Assembly (NCBI GenBank): GCA_021296165.1
Contig: JAGWAW010000027.1
Coordinates: forward strand, 1-13,395
Source: Nitrosopumilaceae archaeon
GTDB taxonomy: Archaea > Thermoproteota > Nitrososphaeria > Nitrososphaerales > Nitrosopumilaceae
Reading direction: 5' to 3'
Length of the DNA stretch: 13,395 nucleotides
Positions 1 to 5,853 of the stretch are shown piece by piece. Both the position numbers and the translations under genes were made by a program. The stretch's first letter is position 1. The number at the start of each line of letters is the position of its first letter. The notes beneath the pieces are model-generated. The model worked only from the letters and a program-made list of their open reading frames with translations. It had not been told where the DNA came from and searched no databases.

Positions 1-63
1 CCCGCCGGTGCGCCGGTCATAGTACCCCCGGGTGGTGATGCGCCCCACCACAGACGGGCTCAA
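1..63 (-). CDS. N-terminal fragment of unknown protein downstream of metG (partial)
   Basis: Immediately after the metG stop the minus strand stays open to the window edge for 21 codons. It can start at a TTG (63-61) that overlaps the metG TGA in a TTGA arrangement, giving a peptide that begins MSPSVVGRITTRGYYDRR. The mix of charged, aromatic and beta-branched residues looks like coding sequence rather than a shadow frame. The overlap suggests translational coupling to metG. I do not recognise the family from this short piece. A GTG a few codons further in is an alternative start. The rest of the gene lies outside the window, so confidence is low. Confidence 0.35.
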   Translation of the reverse strand, partial: MSPSVVGRITTRGYYDRRTGG

Positions 64-1739
64 CGCTTCCCGAGCCGCGCCTTCTGCTTCTCTATCCCGG
101 CCCGCTCGACCTTTGCGAACAGTGGAGATATCCTGCCGAGCCGGTGCCCCGCCCTGATCCCCAGCTCCGATGCAGAGTCCCAGGGCGTATCAGAGACGGC
201 CCCCTCCAGCCTCAGCTGTGCCCACATCCTGGAGGCGGATCCTGGCAGGAACGGATACAGTGCGACGGCGATGCTGCGTGCGGCGTTTACCGAATAGTAT
301 ATGCACGAGGCAGTCCCCGGACGCCCCCTCCAGGGCTCCTTGCGCTGAAAGTACTGGTTGAAGAACGCCGAAAACTCCATCACCCGCCTTATGGCCCGGT
401 CTATGTGGTTGGACTCCATCTGCGAGCCCACCGACTCGGCAAGACCCGATATGCGCAGGCGGGCCGCCTGGTCGTCGGCGTCGTCCCCGTCCGGCTCGGG
501 AACCACCCCACCAAAAGACTTTGCTGTAAACCCCAAGGAGCGGTTCACAAAGTTTCCCAGATTTCCGATAAGCTCCGAATTGATGCGCGTCGCAAAGTCG
601 TCCCAGTCAAAGTTGAGATCATCTTGCGAGTATGACGTGATCGACAGCAGGTAGTACCGCAGATAGTCTGCCGGGTACTCCCCCAGAAAGTCCCGGAGGC
701 CTATGTACCAGTTGCGGCCCTTTGATATTTTTTTGGACTGCAGCGTCAGGTGCCCCCGGGTGGGCAGGTAGTCGGGGAGCTTGTACTCGGACTCCAGGCC
801 CATGCGCACGGCGGGCAATAGCAGGTAGTGGTGGTACACTATATCCTTGCCGATAAAATGGTAAATGTCCGCCGAGTTCCAGAACTCCCTGCCGTCCACC
901 CCCCGCTCCTCCAAGAACTTTAACGCGGTGGATATGTACGCCAGGTGGTTGTCGAACCACCCGTACAGCACCTTTCCGGCGGCCTCCTCCAGGGGTACGG
1001 GCACCCCCCAGGGTATGTCCCGGGTTATGTCCCAGTCCTCCAGGCCGGATTTTATCCAGCTGCGCACGTAGTTTTTTACGTCCTTTTGCAGGTTCGTGCT
1101 GGAATCCAGCCAGTCGCTCAGGGCGCCGGCAAACGAGCTCAGCCTGAAAAAGTAGTGCGTCGTGGGCCGCTTGACGGGGGGCTTTCCGCACAGGGCGCAC
1201 CGCGCGTCCAGTATGTCGTCGGGGATGCTGCTGCACTTTTCACACAGATCCGAGTACTGGTCCTCGGCGCCGCAGTTGGGGCAGGTGCCGTGGACGTAGC
1301 GGTCCGGCAGGAATTTTCCGTCCGTTTCGCAATAGTATTGTATTATTTCGGTATATGTGGCCGGCCTGGTTCAGCCGCCCAAAGACATACTGGGCAAACT
1401 TGACATTTTCTGGGGAGCTGGTGCTATAGAACATGTCAAACGATACGGCCAGCGCCTCAAAGTCTGCCAGGTCGCGTCCATTCCAGTACGCCGAATACTC
1501 CTGGGGCGTCTTGTTCTCCCGCTCCGACTGTATCAGTATCGGGGTGCCAAAGTCGTCGGAGGCGCAGATATAGTCATCCGGAGAAACCTGACGGTGGCAT
1601 CAGCCGGCAGGTACGTCGAGGCGGCGTGGCCCAGGTGTATCTCGCCGTTGGCATACGGCAGGGCGCTTGTTATCAGGGCCTTCCTCCCCATCGGGGCGGT
1701 ACCCGCTTCAGGCTTAATGAGTCTGTCGTATTCCACCAT
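60..1739 (-). pseudogene. metG: methionyl-tRNA synthetase, interrupted by two frame lesions
   Basis: Class I methionyl-tRNA synthetase, which charges initiator and elongator tRNA-Met in the cytoplasm. Three pieces in two frames together cover the enzyme. The 5' piece (1739 to about 1578) has the signature ALPYANGEIHLGH (HIGH motif). The middle piece (about 1578-1351) carries YICASDDFGTP and TSSPENVKFAQ. The 3' piece (about 1349-60) has a zinc knuckle CPNC...CEKC plus CALC, the WDITRDIPWGVPVP core, KISKG in place of KMSKS, and an anticodon-binding region. The first break is at about 1578, where some five residues plus one base appear missing between FLR and DDYICASDD. The second is one extra base at 1350-1351. 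The ATG at 1739 lies about 27 bases from a TATA box; an internal ATG at 1691 better matches the usual N-terminus. The lesions may be real or sequencing/assembly errors, since the protein is otherwise well preserved and essential. Confidence 0.85.
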
Positions 1740-1762
1740 TTTCGCCCCCGGCACACCTTGAA

Positions 1763-1770
1763 TCATATAG
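1763..1770. promoter_or_regulatory. TATA-like element shared by divergent metG and nadM
   Basis: The only AT-rich element in the metG-nadM spacer reads tcatatag on the plus strand and ctatatga on the minus strand. Its centre is 27 bases from the metG ATG at 1739 and 26-27 bases from the nadM ATG at 1793. This is the distance expected between an archaeal TATA box and the start of a leaderless transcript. One nearly symmetric box may therefore serve both directions. The assignment rests on position and composition only. Confidence 0.5.
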
Positions 1771-1792
1771 GTATGGGCCCCCATACATGGCC

Positions 1793-2323
1793 ATGAGGGG
1801 CCTCATCATGGGAAGGTTTCAGCCATTCCACCTGGGGCACATGGCGCTGGTCAGGCAGGCCATGGCCGAGTGCGACGACATCATAATAGCTGTCACCAGC
1901 ACCCAGTACAACTATCTGGAGAAGGACCCCTTCACCGCCGGCGAGAGGATAGAGATGATCCGCAATGCCCTGAACGAGTCAGGTGTGGACCCGGGCAGAT
2001 ACATGATACTGGGGCTGGAGAACCAGCACAACGTGGCCACCTGGCCGGCCTACATCCGGGCGGCCCTGCCGCCGTTCCAGAGGATATACAGCGGCAACCC
2101 CTACGTGGCCATGCTGCTGCATGACTACGGAACGGAGGTGGCCGAACCCGACATGGTGGACCGGGAGAGGTTCAACGCCAGCATACTGCGCCGCATGATG
2201 GCCGACGGCGGGGACTGGAGGGGACGGGTGCCGCCGGCGGTGGCCCGGTTCGTGGAGTCGGTGGGCGGCGAGGGGCGCGTAAGGACCATACTCGGCTCGG
2301 ACACGGATCCCACCCGCCATTGA
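1793..2323 (+). CDS. nadM: nicotinamide-nucleotide adenylyltransferase, archaeal NadM type
   Basis: Archaeal-type NMN adenylyltransferase, which joins NMN and ATP to make NAD+ in the cytoplasm. The protein opens with MRGLIMGRFQPFHLGH, the nucleotidyltransferase signature with the HxGH motif at residues 13-16. TSTQYNY follows near residue 36 and DPFTAGERIEMI near residue 45. A C-terminal RFNASILRRMM segment corresponds to the usual ISGTEIRRRM region. The 176-residue length is normal for the family. An ATG two codons upstream (1787) is possible. I prefer 1793 because it matches the family N-terminus and lies 26-27 bases from the TATA element. It diverges from metG and overlaps the next small gene by four bases. 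Confidence 0.9.
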   Translation: MRGLIMGRFQPFHLGHMALVRQAMAECDDIIIAVTSTQYNYLEKDPFTAGERIEMIRNALNESGVDPGRYMILGLENQHNVATWPAYIRAALPPFQRIYSGNPYVAMLLHDYGTEVAEPDMVDRERFNASILRRMMADGGDWRGRVPPAVARFVESVGGEGRVRTILGSDTDPTRH

Positions 2324-2439
2324 CCCCGCCATCGAGGGCGTGCCCCGTCTGCCCGTGCGGCGCCAGAAAGTTCGAGCGGCTGGCCGGCGAGGGGGTGCGG
2401 GTAAGGTGCCTGGCCTGTGGACGGGTATTGTCGGTGTGA
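2320..2439 (+). CDS. small zinc-ribbon protein (39 aa), coupled to nadM
   Basis: A short open frame begins with TTG inside the nadM stop (TTGA overlap) and ends with TGA just before the convergent gene. The peptide carries CPVCPC at residues 8-13 and CLAC at residues 30-33, two Cys knuckles about 17 residues apart. That fits a single zinc ribbon, and the segment between them (ARKFERLAGEGVRVR) looks like two ribbon strands. Similar small ribbons act as nucleic-acid-binding or adaptor modules, but nothing here shows the function. TTG is the only plausible start in this frame, because no ATG or GTG occurs between the nadM end and the first Cys. Coupling to nadM is inferred from the overlap. Confidence 0.55.
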   Translation: MTPPSRACPVCPCGARKFERLAGEGVRVRCLACGRVLSV

Positions 2440-2444
2440 TACCA

Positions 2445-2846
2445 TCAGACTTGCGACAGGTGTATGTGGACTATCTTCCAGGAGCCCTCCTGCCGGACCA
2501 GTACGAATGTTGCCCTGCCGTCTATGGAGACATGCTCGCCGGTGTAGTTCTTGTTGTCTACAAGCATGCCCTTTTGGTTCAGCTCGACGGCCACCACCGC
2601 CGCCTCCCCGAACACGCTGACTCTGGGGCGGGCAAGGGTGTAGCTGTAGTCGGACAGGCTGACAAAGCGCAGCGTCTCCAGGGTGAGTGTGGTCTCATAG
2701 TCCTTTAGATCGTAGGGCGGGACGTCGCTAAAGCTGGTAAAGCGCGGGTCATCAAGCTGTATGCGCTGCAGCACCGCTGTGTCTTTGGTACGGCCCACCT
2801 CGAAGAACGACTCCACCACTTGCAGTATGTCGATGGCCTGGGACAT
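2445..2846 (-). CDS. NTF2-like (SnoaL/ketosteroid-isomerase-fold) protein
   Basis: A 133-residue protein with the pattern of a small NTF2-like alpha+beta barrel. An N-terminal helix (AIDILQVVESFFEVGRTKD) is followed by a short loop with the LDDPRFTSFSD segment. Long strands follow, including EAAVVAVELNQKGM and the closing ATFVLVRQEGSWKIVHIHLS. The final 'sWkIvHiH' strand is typical of SnoaL/DUF4440-type proteins. Members bind or isomerise small hydrophobic ligands or serve as accessory domains, so the ligand cannot be named. There is no signal peptide, so it is probably cytoplasmic. Its stop is five bases from that of the zinc-ribbon gene, so the two converge. The fold call is moderately firm; the function is unknown. 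Confidence 0.7.
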   Translation of the reverse strand: MSQAIDILQVVESFFEVGRTKDTAVLQRIQLDDPRFTSFSDVPPYDLKDYETTLTLETLRFVSLSDYSYTLARPRVSVFGEAAVVAVELNQKGMLVDNKNYTGEHVSIDGRATFVLVRQEGSWKIVHIHLSQV

Positions 2847-2869
2847 GTTGGTGTGTCGTAGCGGGTGGC

Positions 2870-2881
2870 TTTTTTGTGTTT
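2870..2881 (-). promoter_or_regulatory. possible promoter AT-rich box for the NTF2-like gene
   Basis: On the minus strand this reads aaacacaaaaaa and is centred about 29 bases from the ATG at 2846. It is the only A/T-rich tract in the upstream spacer. It is a weak match to an archaeal TATA box. The rest of the 2847-3055 spacer shows no gene. Confidence 0.3.
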
Positions 2882-3025
2882 GTGACCGAGGACAATCACA
2901 TTCCGCAACAAGGGCCGCTACGGCCTACACGAGTATGCAGGCCCCAAACGAATGTCAGCATCGATGGCCGGTTGCCAGGACGGGGCGTGGCACGATTCCC
3001 ACACGCAAGAACTACCATCCCAAAC

Positions 3026-3033
3026 AATTAAAA
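3026..3033 (+). promoter_or_regulatory. TATA-like box for the small Cys-containing protein
   Basis: The sequence aattaaaa is centred 26-27 bases before the ATG at 3056 in an otherwise GC-rich spacer. This is the spacing of a leaderless archaeal promoter. Confidence 0.5.
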
Positions 3034-3055
3034 CGGTTTTTCCCGCACGGCGGCC

Positions 3056-3265
3056 ATGCCCGAGACAGTGTGTAAGGACTGCGGCATCAGGCTGTTCCAC
3101 GAGAACGAGACCACGCTAAAGGTGGAGACTGCCATACACAAAAAGTTCTGCAGGAAGGAGCAGGGCGCCACCCACAGCTACATGCACCGGGATCCCGCCC
3201 ACATGGAGACCTTTGATGCGGAGAGGCAGAACGATGCTGACGGAAACCCCATACTCAAAAAGTAG
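3056..3265 (+). CDS. conserved-looking small Cys-containing protein (69 aa)
   Basis: A hydrophilic 69-residue protein that I do not recognise. It begins MPETVCKDCGIRLFHENE, with a CxxC knuckle at residues 6-9. A third Cys sits in HKKFCRKEQG near residue 32, and several His residues (HSYMHRDPAHM) lie around 40-49. Together these could complete a small zinc site. The C-terminus is charged and probably flexible (QNDADGNPILKK). There is no membrane segment or signal. The ATG start is supported by a TATA-like box 26-27 bases upstream, so the transcript is probably leaderless. It stands alone between the divergent NTF2-like gene and the next membrane protein. A role in nucleic-acid binding is possible but unproven. 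Confidence 0.65.
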   Translation: MPETVCKDCGIRLFHENETTLKVETAIHKKFCRKEQGATHSYMHRDPAHMETFDAERQNDADGNPILKK

Positions 3266-3311
3266 GCCCATCCCCGTCTGGTACCCATCCGCCAAGACAC
3301 ATCTGTAATGC

Positions 3312-3318
3312 TCAAATA
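3312..3318 (+). promoter_or_regulatory. TATA-like box for the two-helix membrane protein
   Basis: The sequence tcaaata is centred 25 bases before the GTG at 3340, which fits leaderless transcription from that GTG. The surrounding bases are GC-rich. Confidence 0.4.
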
Positions 3319-3339
3319 GCGCGGGCCGGTAGTCGTGTC

Positions 3340-3666
3340 GTGAGCGATATCCGCTTCATAATGGCCGGCGTGGCCCTAGTCTTTGCCGGATTTTTGGTGT
3401 TGGGCGTGTTCGGTGACGCATACAGGTCCGCCAACGTCCAGAACGCCGAGTTTGAGGACTGCATGGAATATTCAGAGGACAGACCCCCGGTGGAGGCCGA
3501 CTGTGTGGAGGCGGCGCAGGGCTCGGTGGCGTTCTTCGGCCTGGTGCTGGCGCTGCTGGGGGCCGGCGTCTTCGCCCTAGTCAAGGGCTACCGCGGAAAG
3601 TGGGACAACGAGGCAAGGCCCGAGGACATGCTGGGTCCCGGATACCGGGGCGACGAAAAACCATAA
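3340..3666 (+). CDS. small membrane protein with two transmembrane helices
   Basis: A 108-residue protein with a GTG start. Residues 7-25 (IMAGVALVFAGFLVLGVFG) and 61-81 (SVAFFGLVLALLGAGVFAL) are strongly hydrophobic and probably span the membrane. The loop between them is acidic and contains two Cys (C41 and C55) that could form a disulfide if it faces outward. The C-terminal tail is charged (RGKWDNEARPEDM), which fits a cytoplasmic end. No enzymatic motif is visible and I do not recognise the family. The GTG start is preferred because a TATA-like box lies 25 bases upstream; an ATG seven codons later would cut into the first helix. It has no close operon partner. Confidence 0.6.
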   Translation: MSDIRFIMAGVALVFAGFLVLGVFGDAYRSANVQNAEFEDCMEYSEDRPPVEADCVEAAQGSVAFFGLVLALLGAGVFALVKGYRGKWDNEARPEDMLGPGYRGDEKP

Positions 3667-3780
3667 GGATGCGCACGCGGCTCCACGGTCCCTGTAGGGC
3701 GCAGGCCATGCCCCGCCAAGTCGTCAGATACCAAACCACACAACGGGACGCCACGGCCATCGCCCGAGCGCAGAATGGCC

Positions 3781-3811
3781 GTGTCCGGGCGCGACACGTC
3801 CCGCCGGACAC
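3781..3811. repeat. perfect 8-bp inverted repeat (GTGTCCGG / CCGGACAC)
   Basis: Positions 3781-3788 and 3804-3811 are perfect reverse complements with a 15-base loop. It is the leftmost of four hairpin-forming repeats within 150 bases. On the minus strand it lies downstream of a possible mini-gene. No coding frame here looks real. Confidence 0.5.
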
Positions 3812-3820
3812 CAACAATAA

Positions 3821-3844
3821 GGGGAAAAGAAATTACTATTTCTT
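3821..3844 (-). terminator. hairpin plus T-rich tract, intrinsic-terminator-like
   Basis: Positions 3827-3833 (aagaaat) and 3838-3844 (atttctt) form a perfect 7-bp stem with a 4-base loop. On the minus strand the second arm runs into TTTCTTTTCCCC, so the unit resembles a stem followed by a U-rich tail. The TAG stop of the possible mini-gene above it overlaps the left arm and loop. The stem is AT-rich and so weak, and archaeal termination relies mainly on the T tract. Confidence 0.4.
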
Positions 3845-3916
3845 GCAGCGGAGAGTCCGATATTCGTCTGGATTCTCCCTTGCCATTCTTTGGTAGCAGA
3901 CTTCTTCATACGGCAT
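3836..3916 (-). CDS. possible 26-codon mini-gene
   Basis: A short minus-strand frame encodes a 26-residue peptide beginning MPYEEVCYQRMARENPDEYR and ending in CKK. It has Cys at positions 7 and 24, a balanced charge pattern and no low-complexity bias, unlike the shadow frames nearby. A strong TATA-like CTTAAATA (3946-3953) is centred 33 bases before the ATG, leaving a leader of about six bases. The stop codon lies in the hairpin with a T-rich tail at 3821-3844. Promoter, start, stop and terminator therefore fit one compact unit. The DNA is less GC-rich than its neighbours. I do not recognise the peptide, and a noncoding RNA from the same promoter is a serious alternative. Confidence 0.35.
   Translation of the reverse strand: MPYEEVCYQRMARENPDEYRTLRCKK
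3850..3878. repeat. 9-bp stem-loop (GGAGAGTCC / GGATTCTCC)
   Basis: Arms at 3850-3858 and 3870-3878 pair over nine positions, counting one G-U if transcribed from the plus strand, around an 11-base loop. It lies inside the possible mini-gene. It may be an RNA structure or chance in a short reading frame. Confidence 0.45.
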
Positions 3917-3929
3917 CTCTTTTCGTATG
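3907..3929. repeat. 6-bp inverted repeat (CATACG / CGTATG)
   Basis: Arms at 3907-3912 and 3924-3929 are perfect reverse complements around an 11-base loop. The element spans the inferred transcription start and the ATG of the possible minus-strand mini-gene. It could be an operator-like or RNA structural element, but the arms are short. Confidence 0.3.
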
Positions 3930-3945
3930 GTATACGCGTCTTAGG

Positions 3946-3953
3946 TATTTAAG
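3946..3953 (-). promoter_or_regulatory. TATA-like box CTTAAATA on the minus strand
   Basis: On the minus strand this reads CTTAAATACC, one of the better archaeal TATA matches in the window. No large gene lies downstream, so it supports a short transcript covering roughly 3922 to 3821. On the plus strand the same bases (tatttaag) could also act as a TATA box, but no plus-strand gene follows. Confidence 0.45.
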
Positions 3954-4051
3954 GCCACGCAGGACGATACCCGGACTGCGCCCGTCGGTACGCCCACATA
4001 TGGCCGCCCCGCGGCGGTACGGAGGGTCCGCCAGTCCATATAGATTCGGTA

Positions 4052-4137
4052 TGGCGCCAGGAAAGGGATTCGAACCCCTGCACGCTTGCGCGTAGCGGTT
4101 TTCGAGACCGCCGCCGTAACCGCTTGGCTACCCTGGC
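4052..4137 (-). tRNA. tRNA-Ser (anticodon CGA), CCA encoded
   Basis: The 86-base minus-strand gene folds as a class II tRNA. It has acceptor GCCAGGG paired with TCCTGGC (one G-U), D-stem GCC/GGC, and anticodon stem GCGGT/ACCGC with loop CTCGAAA. A long variable arm contains ACGCGCAAGCGTG, and the T-loop is TTCGAAT. The anticodon is CGA (4104-4102), which reads UCG serine codons; the long variable arm and discriminator G agree with tRNA-Ser. The 3' CCA is encoded at 4054-4052. No intron is seen. A TATA-like sequence lies 26 bases upstream. The gene diverges from FEN-1. Confidence 0.95.
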
Positions 4138-4159
4138 AAGTATGGTGGCCCGGCTCCCC

Positions 4160-4166
4160 TAATATA
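4160..4166 (-). promoter_or_regulatory. TATA box of tRNA-Ser
   Basis: On the minus strand this reads TATATTA and is centred 26 bases from the first base of the tRNA at 4137, so transcription may start at or near the mature 5' end. Confidence 0.55.
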
Positions 4167-4224
4167 GCAAATGCCCCCCATATCTGACGCCGTGGGCGTG
4201 GCCGCGCCCCGGCGCGGCAAACCC

Positions 4225-4232
4225 CAAAATAC
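4225..4232 (+). promoter_or_regulatory. TATA-like box for fen1
   Basis: The sequence caaaatac is centred 25-26 bases before the GTG at 4254. It is the only A-rich tract in a very GC-rich leader, which supports a leaderless transcript and the GTG start. Confidence 0.4.
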
Positions 4233-4253
4233 GGCCGCCCCGGCGCACCATAT

Positions 4254-5273
4254 GTGGGACTAAACCTCAAGGACGTGGCCCTGCGGGAGAAGACCACCCT
4301 GGAGTCGTTCAACACCCGGGTGGTGGCCATAGACGCATACAACGCCCTGTACCAGTTCCTGAGCACCATCCGGGGAAGCGGCGGCATGCCCCTCGCGGAC
4401 CTGGAGGGCAACACCACCAGCCACCTGAGCGGGCTGCTGTACCGGAACGCCAGCTTCCTGTCCATGGGGATAAAGCCCGTATGGGTGTTCGACGGCAAGC
4501 CCCCGTCCCTCAAGGCGGCCGAGATCGAGAGGCGCCGGCAGACCAAGGTGGACGCGGCCGTAAAGTACGATAGGGCCGTGGCCGAAGGGGACCACGAGGC
4601 CGCAAGAAAGTACGCCCAGCAGGTCACGACCCTGAAGGACGGGATGGTGGACCAGTCCAAGGAGCTGCTGGACCTCTTCGGCATCCCCCACGTGCAGGCC
4701 CCCTCCGAGGGAGAGGCCACCGCGGCCAGCCTGACCGCCACGGGCCAGGCGTGGGCGGCGGCCAGCCAGGACTACGACTCCATACTGTTCGGCGCCCGGC
4801 GGCTCGTCCGCAACTTTACCAACAACGGCAGGAGAAAGGTGCCCAACAGGAACTTTTACGTCACCGTGGAGCCGGAGATGATACTACTGGAGCGGGTGCT
4901 GAAGAGCGCCGGCCTGAGCCGGGAGCAGCTGGTCGACATGGGCATCATGATAGGGACCGACTTTAACCCGTCGGGATTCTACGGCATCGGGCCCAAGAAA
5001 GCCCTGAATCTCATAAAGAAGTACGGGCGGCTGGAGGACATACCGCAGGTGCAGGAGAAGATGGAGTCCACGCCGTACGAGAAGATCCGCAGCATATTCC
5101 TGGAGCCGGACGTCGCCGACGTGGACGAGATACGGTTCGGGAGCGTTGATCACGAGAGCATAATTCGGTACATGGCAGAGCGCGACTTTTCCCCCAACCG
5201 GGTCGAGCAGGCGCTGGGCCGCATGAGAAAGGCGCTGGAGAAGAAGAGCCAGACCCTGGAAAAGTGGTTCTAG
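4254..5273 (+). CDS. fen: flap endonuclease 1
   Basis: Structure-specific 5' flap endonuclease that trims flaps during Okazaki fragment maturation and base-excision repair. The 339 residues match the archaeal FEN-1 length. The N-domain carries AIDAYNALYQFL (D27) and PVWVFDGKPP (D80). The internal domain has APSEGEATAASL (E152, E154), SQDYDSILFGA (D173, D175) and GTDFNPSG (D236), completing the two-metal acidic cluster. The GIGPKKALNLIKKYG helix-hairpin-helix contacts DNA. The last residues, SQTLEKWF, form a PIP box for binding the PCNA clamp. The start is GTG, giving MGLNLKDV. The gene diverges from tRNA-Ser and its TAG overlaps the TAG of msrB on the other strand. Confidence 0.96.
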   Translation: MGLNLKDVALREKTTLESFNTRVVAIDAYNALYQFLSTIRGSGGMPLADLEGNTTSHLSGLLYRNASFLSMGIKPVWVFDGKPPSLKAAEIERRRQTKVDAAVKYDRAVAEGDHEAARKYAQQVTTLKDGMVDQSKELLDLFGIPHVQAPSEGEATAASLTATGQAWAAASQDYDSILFGARRLVRNFTNNGRRKVPNRNFYVTVEPEMILLERVLKSAGLSREQLVDMGIMIGTDFNPSGFYGIGPKKALNLIKKYGRLEDIPQVQEKMESTPYEKIRSIFLEPDVADVDEIRFGSVDHESIIRYMAERDFSPNRVEQALGRMRKALEKKSQTLEKWF

Positions 5274-5662
5274 CCGTCCCGTTTGGAGAACGAGAGCGAC
5301 GCCGAGTTGATGCAGTAGCGCAGGCCCGTGGGGCCGGGTCCGTCGTCGAAGACGTGTCCCAGGTGCGACTCGCAGTTGGAGCAGACCACCTCGGTGCGCA
5401 CCATGCCGTACGACGCGTCCACCCTGCTGCCCACCGCGTCCCGCTTGCTGTCGGCGAAGCTGGGCCAGCCGGTGCCCGAGTCAAACTTTGTCTTGGAGTC
5501 AAATAGGACCGCCCCGCAGCACACGCACGAGTACGCCCCCTCCCCCTTGTGGTCGCAGTACGTTCCGGTGAACGGCGGCTCGGTTTGGCCGTGGGCGCAC
5601 ACGCCAAACTGCTCTGGCGTGAGCCGGCGCCGCATCTCCTCCAGGTACTCTGGCTTTACCAT
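5270..5662 (-). CDS. msrB: peptide methionine (R)-S-oxide reductase MsrB
   Basis: Reduces the R form of methionine sulfoxide in proteins and so repairs oxidative damage. The 130-residue frame contains the MsrB hallmarks: FTGTYCDHKGEGAYSCVCCG, the GTGWPSFAD strand, SHLGHVFDDGPGP and RYCINSASLSF. C46/C49 and C94/C97 form the usual zinc site, and C117 in RYCINS is the catalytic cysteine. The frame is open further upstream, but the family begins near MVKPEYLEEM. That ATG is preceded by GGAGGGG, a good ribosome-binding site five to seven bases away, so this gene appears leadered, unlike most neighbours. Candidate TATA-like tracts lie at 5679-5686 and 5695-5711. No signal peptide, so cytoplasmic. 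Confidence 0.95.
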   Translation of the reverse strand: MVKPEYLEEMRRRLTPEQFGVCAHGQTEPPFTGTYCDHKGEGAYSCVCCGAVLFDSKTKFDSGTGWPSFADSKRDAVGSRVDASYGMVRTEVVCSNCESHLGHVFDDGPGPTGLRYCINSASLSFSKRDG

Positions 5663-5667
5663 CGCAT

Positions 5668-5674
5668 CCCCTCC
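5668..5674 (-). promoter_or_regulatory. ribosome-binding site of msrB
   Basis: On the minus strand GGAGGGG ends five bases before the ATG at 5662. It decides the start against the longer open frame, which has no such signal and adds sequence not found in the family. Confidence 0.5.
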
Positions 5675-5759
5675 GTACGATATAGGGCACCCCATACTTA
5701 TCTTCTTTTGGTGACATAGACCGTACGCCCGGCTCACCCATTGCGGGGCCGGGCATAGC

Positions 5760-5801
5760 GGCCACATACCGGACCGATCCTAGGGCCGGGCTCCTGTGGC
5801 C
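5760..5801. repeat. inverted repeat between aroA and msrB
   Basis: GGCCACA (5760-5766) and TGTGGCC (5795-5801) are perfect reverse complements around a 28-base GC-rich spacer that can itself pair partly. It lies about 53 bases downstream of the aroA stop and could be a 3'-end structure of the aro operon transcript. No T tract follows on the minus strand, so a terminator call is not justified. Confidence 0.3.
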
Positions 5802-5853
5802 ACGATCCAGAAAGACCATTCTCCCGCAGTATGTAGTGGACTCGATATCCCGC

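Noticed and set aside
619..1236. A 205-codon minus-strand frame within metG
   Set aside because: It is a different frame from the MetRS core and reads His/Arg/Gly/Pro-rich; the other frame has clear MetRS motifs.
3600..3896. A 98-codon plus-strand frame after the membrane protein
   Set aside because: Arg-rich with no motif, no promoter at the right distance, and it overlaps the 3' end of the membrane protein gene and the hairpin cluster.
3941..4741. A 266-codon minus-strand open frame across tRNA-Ser and fen1
   Set aside because: It runs through a tRNA and the antisense of fen1, and has no recognisable motif.
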